A stretch of 64,000 nucleotides of DNA, taken from CAVQCA01 sp963710815. GTDB lineage: Bacteria; Pseudomonadota; Gammaproteobacteria; UBA9214. The DNA lies in assembly GCA_963710815.1 (NCBI GenBank), contig CAVQCA010000135.1:3903-67902 (forward strand), given 5' to 3'. This document shows, piece by piece, positions 18,979 to 28,290 of this stretch. Numbering within the stretch: the first letter of the stretch is position 1; every line of letters starts with the position of its first letter. The translations under genes were made by a program, and so were the position numbers. Below the pieces are notes generated by a model. The model searched no databases and was not told the origin of the DNA. It saw nothing but the letters and a program-made list of their open reading frames with translations.

Positions 18979-19296
18979 ATGAGTTCCTCCGCAACCCCCC
19001 CGCGGAAATTCACGGGAGTAGAGTACGTGACTAAGGATTCGATGTTTTTTTGCATTCCCCAGCAGGCCTACCTGAGTATCACCACCTGCAGGAATCTGCG
19101 GGAACGCCCAATCGGCAAGGCGCCGGCGGGCGCACCGTCACGGTTGATTGCCTGTGAGAGATGTACCATGCACCCCCTGGTCGACCGGGACCAGGTGCCT
19201 ACAGTGACGCTGGATGCTTATCTCGGTGGCTCGAAGCCGAAGATGGCAAACCTGAATTCGCCCAAGTACCGGAAATTGCTCGCAGAAGTTGCCTGA
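18979..19296 (+). CDS. small Cys-containing protein, unknown function
   Basis: The open frame gives 105 residues from ATG 18979. A GTG at 19027 preceded by GGGAGTAGAG is the better ribosome site and gives about 89 residues. Four Cys residues occur in the middle (FFCIP, TTCRN, IACERCTMHP). The last two, in CERC, suggest a small zinc-binding site. The C-terminus LNSPKYRKLLAEVA is helical. No family is recognised. It has its own promoter and is convergent with the gene at 19327. Confidence 0.5.
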   Translation: MSSSATPPRKFTGVEYVTKDSMFFCIPQQAYLSITTCRNLRERPIGKAPAGAPSRLIACERCTMHPLVDRDQVPTVTLDAYLGGSKPKMANLNSPKYRKLLAEVA

Positions 19297-19326
19297 CTCG
19301 GGCGGTGCCGTCAGGCCGTGGCCGGG

Positions 19327-19785
19327 TTAGAGATCGTGTCCCCGCCACTTTTCGCCGCGTCGACGATCCTTGCGTGAGCGTCGATCAGGCTTGTCGGGAT
19401 CAAACCGGAGATTGTCGCGGCGATCACGCTCGCGCCGCTGGCTATGGCGTTTTTCCTTCAGTCCGATATACGCGCAGCTGCACATGGCGGCATCACAGCC
19501 CTCCAGTGGCAGGGCCGGGGCTTCGTCGAATTGAAATTCATTACCGGCAAGCGTACGTGCGGCGGCACACCCGGCCTGCTTGATTTCCACGCCCCAGAAG
19601 AGTTTGTTTTGGCGTAACTTTTCCAGTTCGATCGCTTTTGTCCCGCCACCGTGGGTCGGTCCCGCCGAGCCGGGAGATTTTACCGCCAGGGTGGGGTGAC
19701 GCCGGGGGCTTCGCGCGTTGCGTAACAGCCAGACCAGACCGGCAATTACCCCGATGAGTAGCAGCAGGATGAGTACTTTTACCAT
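19327..19785 (-). CDS. membrane-anchored Cys-motif protein, paralogue 1
   Basis: The 152-residue protein has one N-terminal membrane helix (VLILLLLIGVIAGLVWLL) and a short linker. A domain shared with the next gene follows: WGVEIKQAGC, then AGNEFQFDEAPALPLEGC, then MCSCAYIG. A very basic tail (RRERDRRDNLR and DRRSRKDRRRGEKW) closes it. Four Cys are in conserved positions and may bind metal or form disulfides. The EAPALPLxGC-CxCxY pattern occurs in small conserved-hypothetical proteobacterial proteins as far as I recall. Function is unknown. Confidence 0.7.
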   Translation of the reverse strand: MVKVLILLLLIGVIAGLVWLLRNARSPRRHPTLAVKSPGSAGPTHGGGTKAIELEKLRQNKLFWGVEIKQAGCAAARTLAGNEFQFDEAPALPLEGCDAAMCSCAYIGLKEKRHSQRRERDRRDNLRFDPDKPDRRSRKDRRRGEKWRGHDL

Positions 19786-19887
19786 AACTGTATATCCTTA
19801 CTTGCCTTGTGGATGCCGAAAATACCTCAGTACCAACCGCCAGGTCAGGATGAGTTGACTGGCGGCTGGCACAGTGCTGCCTGACGT

Positions 19888-20304
19888 TTAATCGGCTGGA
19901 TCTTTCCAGGCTTTATCCCTTCGGCGGCGTTCTCGAATCGATCGGCGCTCGGCAAGATCCCCGTCAAACCGGTCGGCGACTCTGCGATCATGACGCACGC
20001 GCCGGTCTTCGCGGCGGCGCTCCGGTACTCCGGTGTAGCTACAGGTACAGCGCCAGGCCCTGCAACCGGGCAAGGGTAATGCGGGAGCCTCGTGAAAGGT
20101 GAAGCGCCTGCCGGCGAAATGGCGGATGGCATCACACTTGCCAGGCCGGATTTTGACGCCCCAGTAGTGCCCGCTGAGACGCAGTTTCTCCAGATCACCG
20201 CTTTTGTCCTGGCGTCCTGTCCATCGCCTGGCGCTCCCGAGCACGATCACGATCAGAAGCACGACGGCAATGATGAAAGCCACCAGCAGGCTGTTCTCGG
20301 TCAC
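19888..20304 (-). CDS. membrane-anchored Cys-motif protein, paralogue 2
   Basis: The 138-residue protein has the same plan as the gene at 19327: an N-terminal membrane helix (FIIAVVLLIVIVLG), then WGVKIRPGKC, then EAPALPLPGC and CTCSYTGV, then an Arg/Asp-rich tail (RREDRRVRHDRR). The two proteins align across the Cys domain, so they look like a tandem duplication with diverged ends. They are co-directional, separated by about 100 bases. Membrane orientation and the role of the basic tail are unknown. Confidence 0.7.
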   Translation of the reverse strand: MTENSLLVAFIIAVVLLIVIVLGSARRWTGRQDKSGDLEKLRLSGHYWGVKIRPGKCDAIRHFAGRRFTFHEAPALPLPGCRAWRCTCSYTGVPERRREDRRVRHDRRVADRFDGDLAERRSIRERRRRDKAWKDPAD

Positions 20305-20602
20305 GTGATTCTATTCCGTGGCTGTTTTGTTGATCATACGCCAGAACACCCGCGGTGCAGGTCGGGTATCTATCGATGTTTTAATGAAACCAATGCGGCC
20401 ATCACATGACACGTGAGTAGTGCCGGCGCAAGTCGCGGGTTTTCCCGGCAGCCACAATTAACAGAGTCTTTGTGTCAACGCAAGTCGATGGCGCCATGAC
20501 ATCTGCAGACCACGGGTGATTGACAGGTCGTCACCATCGGTTCCGGAGCGGGCGTGTGAACAGACTCAGCCGGGTTGCCGTGATTTGCTACAATCGCCCT
20601 CC

Positions 20603-22762
20603 ATGGATGTTTCCCGCATCATCAGTCCCCTCAATGATGACCAGCGCCAGGCCGTGTGCGCGTCGCCGGAGCCGCTGCTTGTGCTGGCCGGCGCCGGCAG
20701 CGGCAAGACCCGAGTGCTGGTGCATCGTATTGCCTGGCTGATCGACGTCAAGGGTCTGTCTCCTTACTCCATCCTTGCCGTGACCTTTACCAACAAGGCG
20801 GCCGGGGAGATGCGAGCGCGCATCGAGCAGCTGATCGAGTCTCCGGCATCCGGCATGTGGGTGGGCACCTTTCATGGCCTGGCGCATCGCCTGCTGCGCC
20901 GGCACTGGCGGGAGGCGGGGCTGCCGGAGGGGTTCCAGATCCTGGATGCGCAGGACCAGCAGCGCCTCATCCGTCGTGTAATCAAGGGCATGGATCTGGA
21001 CGAGACGAAATGGCCCGCGAAGCAATTGCAGTGGTTTATCAACAACTGCAAGGATGAGGGGCGCAGACCGCAGCACATCGAGCATCGCAACGACCCCTAC
21101 CTGCATCAGCAGGTCAGGGTATACGAGGCCTATGAAGCGCTGTGCCGGCGTTCCGGCCTGGTGGATTTCGCCGAACTGCTGCTGCGCTCGCATGAGCTGT
21201 GGCTGGAGCAGCCCGGCATGCTCGAGCACTACCGACAGCGCTTCCGGCATATCCTGGTCGATGAGTTTCAGGACACCAATGCGGTGCAATATGCGTGGTT
21301 GCGGATGCTCTCCGGCGCATCCGGCTGCATTACCGTGGTCGGTGACGATGACCAGTCCATCTACGGCTGGCGCGGTGCGCGGGTGGAAAACATCCAGCGC
21401 TTCGAAAAGGACTTCACCGGCACCCGCGTCTACCGGCTCGAACAGAATTACCGTTCCACCGGCACCATCCTCAAGGCGGCCAATGCAGTGATCGCCAATA
21501 ACGCGGAGCGCATGGGCAAGCAGCTCTGGACCCAGGGTCATGAGGGTGAACCGATCGAGCTGTATATGGCCTACAACGACTTCGACGAGGCGCGCTATGT
21601 GGTCGAGCGCATCCAGTCATGGGTGAACCAGGGGAACCGGCGTGACGAGATTGCCGTGCTCTACCGCTCCAATGCCCAGTCGCGCCTGTTCGAGGAACGC
21701 CTCATCCAGTGCGGCGTACCCTATCGGGTCTACGGCGGCCTGCGTTTCTTCGAACGCGCCGAGATCAAGGACGCGCTGGCCTACCTGCGCCTCGCCAGGA
21801 ACCGCGACGACGATGCCTCGTTCGAGCGCGTGGTGAACCATCCGCCGCGAGGCATCGGCGAACGCACCCTGGCGGTTGTCCGGCAGCATGCCCGTGAGAA
21901 CCGCAACTCCCTGTGGGAATCGACCCGGGCAGTGGCGCAAGAACGGCTGCTTCCCGCGCGCGCCGGCAATGCCCTGCTGGGGTTTGTCGATTTGATCGAG
22001 GCGCTCGCGGACGGGCTGGGGTCACTGCCGCTCGGTGAGCAGGTCGAGCATATCCTGCAGCCCAGCGGGCTGCTGGAGTATTTTGCGAAGGAAAAGGGTG
22101 AAATCGGACAGGCCCGCATCGAGAATCTGCGCGAACTGGTCAATGCGGCGCGTGAATACGAGGTGGATGGCGAGAGCGAACTCGATGCCCTGTCGGATTT
22201 CCTCGCGCACGCCGCGCTGGAAGCGGGCGAGGGCCAGGCCGATGCCTGGGACGACTGCGTGCAACTCATGACCTTGCATTCCGCCAAGGGACTGGAATTT
22301 CCGGTCATTTTCCTGTGCGGCCTGGAGGAGGGGCTGTTCCCTAACCAGCGGTCCGTGGATGAGCCGGGGCGTTTGGAAGAGGAGCGGCGCCTCTGCTATG
22401 TCGGCATAACCCGTGCACGCCGGCAGGTGATTCTGACCTGTGCCGAGCGCAGGCGACTGTACGGCCAGGAGATAATCACCCTGCCGTCGCGATTCATTCG
22501 GGAGATCCCCTCACAGCTGCTGGAGGAGATACGGCCCCGGGTGAGCATCAGTCAGCCGGCCCGGAGCCCGTACGCCGTCGACGGGACAGGTACCGCGACA
22601 TTGCAGCTGGGTCAGCAGGTGCGCCACCGGAAATTCGGCGAGGGCGTGATCCTCAATTACGAGGGTCAGGGCAGCAGCGCACGCGTGCAGGTGAATTTCG
22701 CGCATGCCGGCACCAAGTGGCTGGTGGTCTCCTACGCCAATCTGGAACGTGTCGGCGCTTGA
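20603..22762 (+). CDS. uvrD: UvrD/PcrA-type superfamily 1 DNA helicase
   Basis: The 719-residue 3'-5' helicase acts in nucleotide-excision and mismatch repair. Motifs appear in order: Walker A GAGSGKTRVL, Walker B LVDEFQDTN, motif III GDDDQSIYGWRGA, motif IV EQNYRS, motif V LHSAKGLEF and motif VI YVGITRARR. The C-terminal Tudor-like segment (LGQQVRHRKFGEGVI) marks UvrD rather than Rep. Start ATG 20603 matches the family N-terminus; the longer frame from 20516 has no ribosome site. I saw no LexA box upstream. Confidence 0.95.
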   Translation: MDVSRIISPLNDDQRQAVCASPEPLLVLAGAGSGKTRVLVHRIAWLIDVKGLSPYSILAVTFTNKAAGEMRARIEQLIESPASGMWVGTFHGLAHRLLRRHWREAGLPEGFQILDAQDQQRLIRRVIKGMDLDETKWPAKQLQWFINNCKDEGRRPQHIEHRNDPYLHQQVRVYEAYEALCRRSGLVDFAELLLRSHELWLEQPGMLEHYRQRFRHILVDEFQDTNAVQYAWLRMLSGASGCITVVGDDDQSIYGWRGARVENIQRFEKDFTGTRVYRLEQNYRSTGTILKAANAVIANNAERMGKQLWTQGHEGEPIELYMAYNDFDEARYVVERIQSWVNQGNRRDEIAVLYRSNAQSRLFEERLIQCGVPYRVYGGLRFFERAEIKDALAYLRLARNRDDDASFERVVNHPPRGIGERTLAVVRQHARENRNSLWESTRAVAQERLLPARAGNALLGFVDLIEALADGLGSLPLGEQVEHILQPSGLLEYFAKEKGEIGQARIENLRELVNAAREYEVDGESELDALSDFLAHAALEAGEGQADAWDDCVQLMTLHSAKGLEFPVIFLCGLEEGLFPNQRSVDEPGRLEEERRLCYVGITRARRQVILTCAERRRLYGQEIITLPSRFIREIPSQLLEEIRPRVSISQPARSPYAVDGTGTATLQLGQQVRHRKFGEGVILNYEGQGSSARVQVNFAHAGTKWLVVSYANLERVGA

Positions 22763-23712
22763 CACGGCGCGCTCGAGAGCACTTCATCGATCACGCATCG
22801 CCATCGGATGTCAGGCTTGGCATCGCCCTGGGCAGCGGGTCGTCACGCGGCTGGTCACATATCGGCATCATCCGGGCGCTGGCCGAAATCGGCATCGAAC
22901 CGGACATCGTATGCGGTTGTTCGGTTGGCGCCATCGTCGGTGCTTCCTTTGCCGCCGGGAATCTGGACAGGCTGGAGCACTGGGTGACCTCGCTGACGCG
23001 CACCGATGTTGCACGCTTCTTCGATCTGAACCTGACGCTGTCCGGGTTCGTGGATGCGCCGCGCCTGCGGTCCTTCTTCGCTGAAAATGTCTGCGCCGAA
23101 GATGTCAGGATTGAACATCTTGCGCGGGAATTCGCGACGGTATCGACCGACCTGGAAACCGGGAGAGAGATCTGGTTTACCCAGGGTTCGGTGCTCGATG
23201 CCGTCTGGGCGTCGATGTCCGTACCCGGACTGTTTCCTCCCCTGCGTAACCAGGGCAAGTGGCTGGTAGACGGTGGCCTGGTCAACCCCGTGCCGGTATC
23301 GCTCTGCCGGGTCCTGGGCGCGGATATCGTGATTGCGGTCAATCTGAACGCTGCGATCGCCGGCAGGCATTTTATCCACGGGGACGGGAATGCGCCGGAG
23401 GATGTCCCGCCTGACAGCCTGATCTCGACGGTCAGGAAGACCGTCAGAAGCTACTCCGCCTCGCTGTTCGGCGGCAACGGGGCGGATGGTGCGCCCGGGC
23501 TGTTTGACGCCATCAGCGGCTCGCTCAATATCATGCAGGAGCGCATCACCCGCAGCAGAATGGCAGGGGACCCGCCGGATATCGTCCTCGCGCCAAGGCT
23601 GTCGCATATCGGACTGATGGAGTATTACCGTGCACAGGAAGCCATCCAGGAAGGCAGGGAATGCGTCGGGAGAATGCTCCCGGAAATCCGTTATCTGGTA
23701 AAACCGCGCTGA
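22717..23712 (+). CDS. patatin-like phospholipase, RssA family
   Basis: The frame encodes a patatin-fold serine hydrolase. The oxyanion-type loop LGSGSSRGWSHIGII is followed by the nucleophile elbow GCSVGA and the catalytic Asp in DGGLVNPVPV, so the Ser-Asp dyad is complete. The ATG at 22717 overlaps uvrD by 46 bases without a ribosome site. A TTG at 22759, overlapping the uvrD stop as TTGA, is the more compact alternative. Expected role is lipid acyl hydrolysis, with substrate unknown. It is probably translationally coupled to uvrD. Confidence 0.85.
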   Translation: MAGGLLRQSGTCRRLTRRAREHFIDHASPSDVRLGIALGSGSSRGWSHIGIIRALAEIGIEPDIVCGCSVGAIVGASFAAGNLDRLEHWVTSLTRTDVARFFDLNLTLSGFVDAPRLRSFFAENVCAEDVRIEHLAREFATVSTDLETGREIWFTQGSVLDAVWASMSVPGLFPPLRNQGKWLVDGGLVNPVPVSLCRVLGADIVIAVNLNAAIAGRHFIHGDGNAPEDVPPDSLISTVRKTVRSYSASLFGGNGADGAPGLFDAISGSLNIMQERITRSRMAGDPPDIVLAPRLSHIGLMEYYRAQEAIQEGRECVGRMLPEIRYLVKPR

Positions 23713-23739
23713 TCACGCCGCCTGTGCGCGGCGCCCCGG

Positions 23740-26616
23740 TCAACCGAGTTGGGTGACGATATCGAGCGGCACCGGGTCGGGCTGGGCGAGACCCGGCAGG
23801 ATATCGCACGACGGGCGGCCGATATGGTTGCCCTGGGCGCAGTCGACGCCCATCTGCCTGAGTATCTGCAGGGTTTTCTCGTTCTCCACGCATTCCGCGA
23901 TGGTCACCTTGCCCAGGGCGTGGGCGACCTGATTCATGGATTCCACCATGGCCTGGTCCACGGAGCTGTGCGCCAGACCTTTCACGAAGCCGCCGTCGAT
24001 CTTGAGCCTGTCGACCGGCAGATGCTTGAGGTAGGCAAAGGAGGAGAATCCGGAACCAAAGTCATCCAGTGCGAACTGGCAGCCGATGTCCTTCAGCGCG
24101 GTAATGAATGCTTCCGCGGCGACCAGGTTCTCGATCGCCGCCGTCTCGGTGATCTCGAAGGTGACCCAGGTGGGATCGAGTCCGGTATCGGAGAGCATTT
24201 CCTGTATCAGCGGCAGCAGCGAGCTGTCTTCAAAGGCCTTGCCCGAGAGATTGATCGAGAAACTGGTTTTGCAGCCCTTCTCGTGCAGGCGGCAGAGCTG
24301 CCGGATGGCGCGCCTGACGATCCAGCGGTCGACGCTGTGGATCAGGCCGAAGCGCTCGGCCGCCGGCATGAAGCCGCCGGGCAGGATGATCTGGCCGTCA
24401 TCGCAGATCATGCGAACCAGCACTTCGTAGTCTTGCACCGCCCTGGTTTCGGTGGACACGATGGGCTGATACACCAGCTGGAAGCGGTCATGCTCAAGCA
24501 TTTCCCGCACGCGCGACGCCCAGCCCATGTCCGCGGCCATGCCGGCCTTGTCGCTGTCTGCCGGATTGTAGAGGTTGGCGCGGTTGCGACCCTGCTGCTT
24601 GGCGATGTTGCAGGCGAGATCGGCATGCGAGAGCGCCTCCTCGGCCGAGGTGACCTGCTGGTCGATCATCGTCACGCCGATGCTGCAGGAGATGTTGTAG
24701 TGTTTGCCGCCCTCGATGAATTTGTAGTCATCGCACAGTGCGCGGAAGTTTTCCGCCGCGCTCGGCACGTCACGCTTGTCGATGTTGTAGAGCAGCAGGG
24801 TGAATTCATCACCGCCGAAACGTGCCAGCAGGTCGCCGTCACGGACGTGCGATGAGAGCAGGGAGGCCATGTTGACCAGCAGGCGGTCGCCGGCGGCATG
24901 ATCCAGCGTGTCGTTGATGTACTTGAACTGGTCGAGATCGATATAGAACAGCGCACAGTCCGACTCGTTGCGCGCCACACGCGCCACGGTGCGCTCCAGT
25001 TCCTGCTGGAAATAATTCCGGTTGAACAGGCCGGTGAGCGAGTCATGTTCGGCGTGGTAGGAGAGCTGGTGCTGGAACGCCTTCTGTTCCGTGATATCAC
25101 GCGCCGTGCCGCTGATCTGGACGACCCTGCCATCGGCGTCCTTGTGTGACTTGGCGCTGAAGCTGAGAAAATGCGGTTTGCCTTCGGCGTCCAGATGCAC
25201 GGTTTCGAACTTGATGCGCTCCCTGCCATGCAACAGCCCGTCAATGGCTTCCTCGTCGATGGGGGGGTGATCGGGCGATCTGAATTCGTGGATCGGGCGC
25301 TGCAGCATCTCATCGGGCGCGTAGCCGTAAATCGTCTGGCAGGCGCGGTTGATGTAGGTCAGCGAGCCCGTGGCATCCATCGTCCAGACGAGATCATGCG
25401 CGGTTTCGACCAGATCGCGGTAGCGGCTCTCGGCGTCCCGCAACTGCTCTTCCGTGGCCTTGCGCCGCGTGATATCGGCGACCAGGCAGGTATACATGCA
25501 TTGCCCGTTGATGCGCATGGCGCTGACGCGCGCCGACATCTTCATGGTGGTGCCGTTGCGGTGATAGCCCAGAACCTCGCATTCTTCGCCAATCAGGCGC
25601 AGCCTGTTCTCGTCGTCGAACAGATCCGGCAGCAGCCATTTAAACGGCCGCTGGCATATTTCCGTTGCCAGGTAGCCGAACAGTTTCTCCGCGGCGGGAT
25701 TGAAGGTTTCGATCATGCCCTTGCCGTTCACTACGATGATTCCCTCCGCGGCCGTTTTTACCACCGCGCGCATATGGGTTTCCTGTTCACCGAGACGGCG
25801 GAAAAGCCCACCGAGGGTCTGGGTGATGAAGCCGATTTCATCCGTCGACTGGGGTTTCAGGTGCGCCAGCTCGGCATGCATGGTGGCGCCGTTGCGCTGG
25901 AAAATGGTCTCAACCGGTGCCAGGGAACGGGCAACGCTGCGGATGGAAAACAGCGTAACCAGGGTCGTAATGGATACCAGAATCAGCCAGACGGCCAGAT
26001 CCCCGTACTTCAGGCTGCCACTCTGTTGCCAGTGGTAATTCATCAGCAAGGAATAGGACAACATGGGCACGAACCCCCCGAGCAGGAGGAGCCTGGATTT
26101 CAGGCTGATCTGGATCTTTTGCAGGCTGAGGTGTCCCGACAGTTTGCCGATCAGGTCCATGGCCAGTTGATAGGTGGGCAGACCCACCAGCATCGAGATC
26201 GATAGCTGCAGCACCAGCAGCTGCAGGAATCGGCCCGGGTGCGCGGCGATCGGTATCTTCGCGGCGAAGAAAAACAGCGGTGGCATCACCAGGGCATAGA
26301 AAAGGAAGAAGGACCAGTAATCACGGCTGAATCCATCCAGGCGCCGCTGCTGTCGTGAGTTCAGGCAGGACCCTGGCCGGCGCCGTATCCAGTCGCTCAA
26401 GGGATTGAAATAATTATAGAAATAGATGAATGCGCAGAGTACGGTAGCAGCCAGAAAAACCGCCAGCATGACTTGCATACGCAGGGTCTGGAGTTCACTT
26501 GCACGGACCAGCCCGAACAGTTGGGCACTGGCCAGACCTGCCAGCGGAACGAGTAGAAGTCCGGTTATGATCAGGGCGGTGAAGCGGGCGCGTATGTTTT
26601 TTAGCTCACTCAACAT
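23740..26616 (-). CDS. membrane PAS-GGDEF-EAL cyclic-di-GMP signalling protein
   Basis: The 958-residue protein starts at ATG 26616 (GAGGA ribosome site). A TTG ten codons upstream is weaker. The N-terminal 240 residues contain about six membrane helices. A HAMP-like linker and two PAS domains follow (one containing FNPAAEKLFGY, one YINRACQTIYGY). An intact GGDEF (RFGGDEFTLLL) comes next, then an EAL domain. The EAL motif reads YEVLVRM, but the downstream FEITET, DDFGSGFSS and LKIDGGFV metal and substrate motifs are intact. Both cyclase and phosphodiesterase activity are possible. It is monocistronic. Confidence 0.9.
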   Translation of the reverse strand: MLSELKNIRARFTALIITGLLLVPLAGLASAQLFGLVRASELQTLRMQVMLAVFLAATVLCAFIYFYNYFNPLSDWIRRRPGSCLNSRQQRRLDGFSRDYWSFFLFYALVMPPLFFFAAKIPIAAHPGRFLQLLVLQLSISMLVGLPTYQLAMDLIGKLSGHLSLQKIQISLKSRLLLLGGFVPMLSYSLLMNYHWQQSGSLKYGDLAVWLILVSITTLVTLFSIRSVARSLAPVETIFQRNGATMHAELAHLKPQSTDEIGFITQTLGGLFRRLGEQETHMRAVVKTAAEGIIVVNGKGMIETFNPAAEKLFGYLATEICQRPFKWLLPDLFDDENRLRLIGEECEVLGYHRNGTTMKMSARVSAMRINGQCMYTCLVADITRRKATEEQLRDAESRYRDLVETAHDLVWTMDATGSLTYINRACQTIYGYAPDEMLQRPIHEFRSPDHPPIDEEAIDGLLHGRERIKFETVHLDAEGKPHFLSFSAKSHKDADGRVVQISGTARDITEQKAFQHQLSYHAEHDSLTGLFNRNYFQQELERTVARVARNESDCALFYIDLDQFKYINDTLDHAAGDRLLVNMASLLSSHVRDGDLLARFGGDEFTLLLYNIDKRDVPSAAENFRALCDDYKFIEGGKHYNISCSIGVTMIDQQVTSAEEALSHADLACNIAKQQGRNRANLYNPADSDKAGMAADMGWASRVREMLEHDRFQLVYQPIVSTETRAVQDYEVLVRMICDDGQIILPGGFMPAAERFGLIHSVDRWIVRRAIRQLCRLHEKGCKTSFSINLSGKAFEDSSLLPLIQEMLSDTGLDPTWVTFEITETAAIENLVAAEAFITALKDIGCQFALDDFGSGFSSFAYLKHLPVDRLKIDGGFVKGLAHSSVDQAMVESMNQVAHALGKVTIAECVENEKTLQILRQMGVDCAQGNHIGRPSCDILPGLAQPDPVPLDIVTQLG

Positions 26617-26910
26617 GATCTGTCCTCGATCCTCCCACTCCGGCAACGTGAATGTGCCGACGGCCTCGTGAGTATTTAAATATTATTTTATAATTAGTGT
26701 ACTAGCTACACTATTGTATGATTTCGGTGAATACTATTGCATAACTACCCGTAATTACAAGGCTACCGACCGTTATTAATTGTGGTGTTTGCGCCACAAT
26801 CGAATTGTGAGACCGCACCCTGGTGAGATCATGGCTTTCCTGCTGACCATGCACGTAGCGTGCAGCGGGGCAATTGCGGGCGAAACGAAAGTGTGGATTC
26901 GGGCGGAGTG

Positions 26911-27477
26911 TTACCGAAATGCGTAGCCGAGGCTGATGAGGTGCATCTTAAGACCGTCATTCGGGCCCTTGATGCCACCGTTGGTGAGATACTGATAATG
27001 GTAGGACAGCTCGTAGTTACCTTTGTTGCCAAACCCAATGCCCAGGCCGACAATCGGACCGAACTGCAGATTCGTGGCCAGGTCCCGATCACCAAGTTTC
27101 GTGTCGGTGAGCAGGTGTCCGCCGATGCCGATTTCAGAAAATGGCGTGACGCCTTTGGATAACTGGACATCGCGCTGCAGGCGCAGGTAGGGAGTGAGAC
27201 TGAAGTCATAAAGGCTGCTGTTCTGGTTGATATCGGATTTCAGGTAGGCGAGGGAGGCATCCCAGTACCCGCTCACGAACCAGGCGCCTTCATTAAACCA
27301 GGTTCGGTTCCATTTGTTTTGCACGCCAATCTGAAAATCCAGGGTCTTGTTGGTATCGTTGTCCTTCCCCGCGGTGACGGTGACCGAGTCGATCCAGGGC
27401 CTCCCGGCCGCCTGGGTCAGCGTGAGAGGGATCAGCAGCAGTACCGGGGCAACCAGGGTACGTATGAATGTATTCAT
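26911..27477 (-). CDS. PagL-like outer-membrane barrel lacking the catalytic triad
   Basis: The 188-residue protein starts at ATG 27477 after GAGGCG. A signal peptide covers residues 1-24 (VLLLIPLTLTQAAG). The rest alternates as a short beta-barrel ending in LISLGYAFR, matching the lipid A 3-O-deacylase (PagL) family. The family's His-x-Ser and later Glu (P. aeruginosa His126, Ser128, Glu140) fall on Tyr163, Thr165 and Lys177 here, with the conserved spacing and NGGIKGPNDGL between. It may be inactive or a binding protein. Another alignment using His160 cannot be ruled out. Confidence 0.7.
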   Translation of the reverse strand: MNTFIRTLVAPVLLLIPLTLTQAAGRPWIDSVTVTAGKDNDTNKTLDFQIGVQNKWNRTWFNEGAWFVSGYWDASLAYLKSDINQNSSLYDFSLTPYLRLQRDVQLSKGVTPFSEIGIGGHLLTDTKLGDRDLATNLQFGPIVGLGIGFGNKGNYELSYHYQYLTNGGIKGPNDGLKMHLISLGYAFR

Positions 27478-27601
27478 TTTGCGCCTCGTCTGCATTCTCT
27501 GTCGCGGCTTGCTCCACGGCGGATTATTGTAAAGTGGCGTCGTGCGCCTGTCAGTGATCGGCCCCGCGGCTGCTGACGCAAGGTTCGTAAGTCACACCGC
27601 G

Positions 27602-27967
27602 CTACCAGCGATAGAGGACCCATCTGGGCACAGTAATATTCGGTTCCAGGGTGTTGTAACGCGATTCGAGTGAGCCATTACCATCCTGATCAACCAGGTA
27701 GTACGGATAACCGATGCGCGGCACGATCTTGACCATGTAAAGCTGATTGTTCACACGGTACTCGTAGATGATATCCTCTCCGCGCTTGGTGATTTTCACC
27801 TCGGGCTGGAGGTCCTCTTCCCCGCTGAGTCCGGAGGGGGGAGGAGGTGCGGTTTCGGGCACTGGCATTGGCGGCGGGGGCGGGATATCGGGCAGCGGCG
27901 GGTTCTCGGCACGCGCCACCAGGCAGGGCAGCATTAACGCGATCAGCAACGCAAGCAGTCTGGTCAT
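27602..27967 (-). CDS. DUF2782 family exported protein
   Basis: The 121-residue protein starts at ATG 27967 (GGAA ribosome site). It has a signal peptide (LLALLIALMLPCLVARA) and a Pro-rich linker (LPDIPPPPPMPVPE). The DUF2782 domain follows: KRGEDIIYEYRVNNQLYMVKI, then PYYLVDQDGNG, and the C-terminus PRWVLYRW. Function is unknown. The family is commonly found beside polA in gammaproteobacteria, as here, where it is divergent from polA. Confidence 0.85.
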   Translation of the reverse strand: MTRLLALLIALMLPCLVARAENPPLPDIPPPPPMPVPETAPPPPSGLSGEEDLQPEVKITKRGEDIIYEYRVNNQLYMVKIVPRIGYPYYLVDQDGNGSLESRYNTLEPNITVPRWVLYRW

Positions 27968-28186
27968 GATTTCATTCCGGTGGTCCATACAGTAAATTGG
28001 CGCAATATTGGCACCTGATCCTGTTACTAAAACATCGCCAGCAAATCTTTCCCCACAACCAGAGGATAGCATCGACGACATCTGCAGATACATCCGTATC
28101 GGATATCCGGCCGGAAATTTTCACCGCGCCTGTCCTGCCGCATCGCGGGGTGTTTGCCGAAATTCGCCCGGGGGTGTGTCCGGGCC

Positions 28187-28236
28187 GGGTGTCGTAGCGA
28201 GCACTGCGGGAGAACGAGCACAGGCACAAGGTTTCT
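28187..28236. repeat. partial copy of the TAGGAGCCTGTCGG repeat interior
   Basis: The stretch GTCGTAGCGAGCA, then GGGAGAACGAGCACAG, matches the interior of the full element (14919-14956 region) in the same order. Neither terminal inverted repeat is recognisable. It looks like a remnant in the gap between the divergent DUF2782 and polA genes. The rest of the gap 27968-28290 holds no other feature I can support. Confidence 0.55.
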
Positions 28237-28290
28237 CAGGGAGCAGGCCCTGGTTCAAACCCAGGCACGACGGTCTCCCGGACGAGACCA

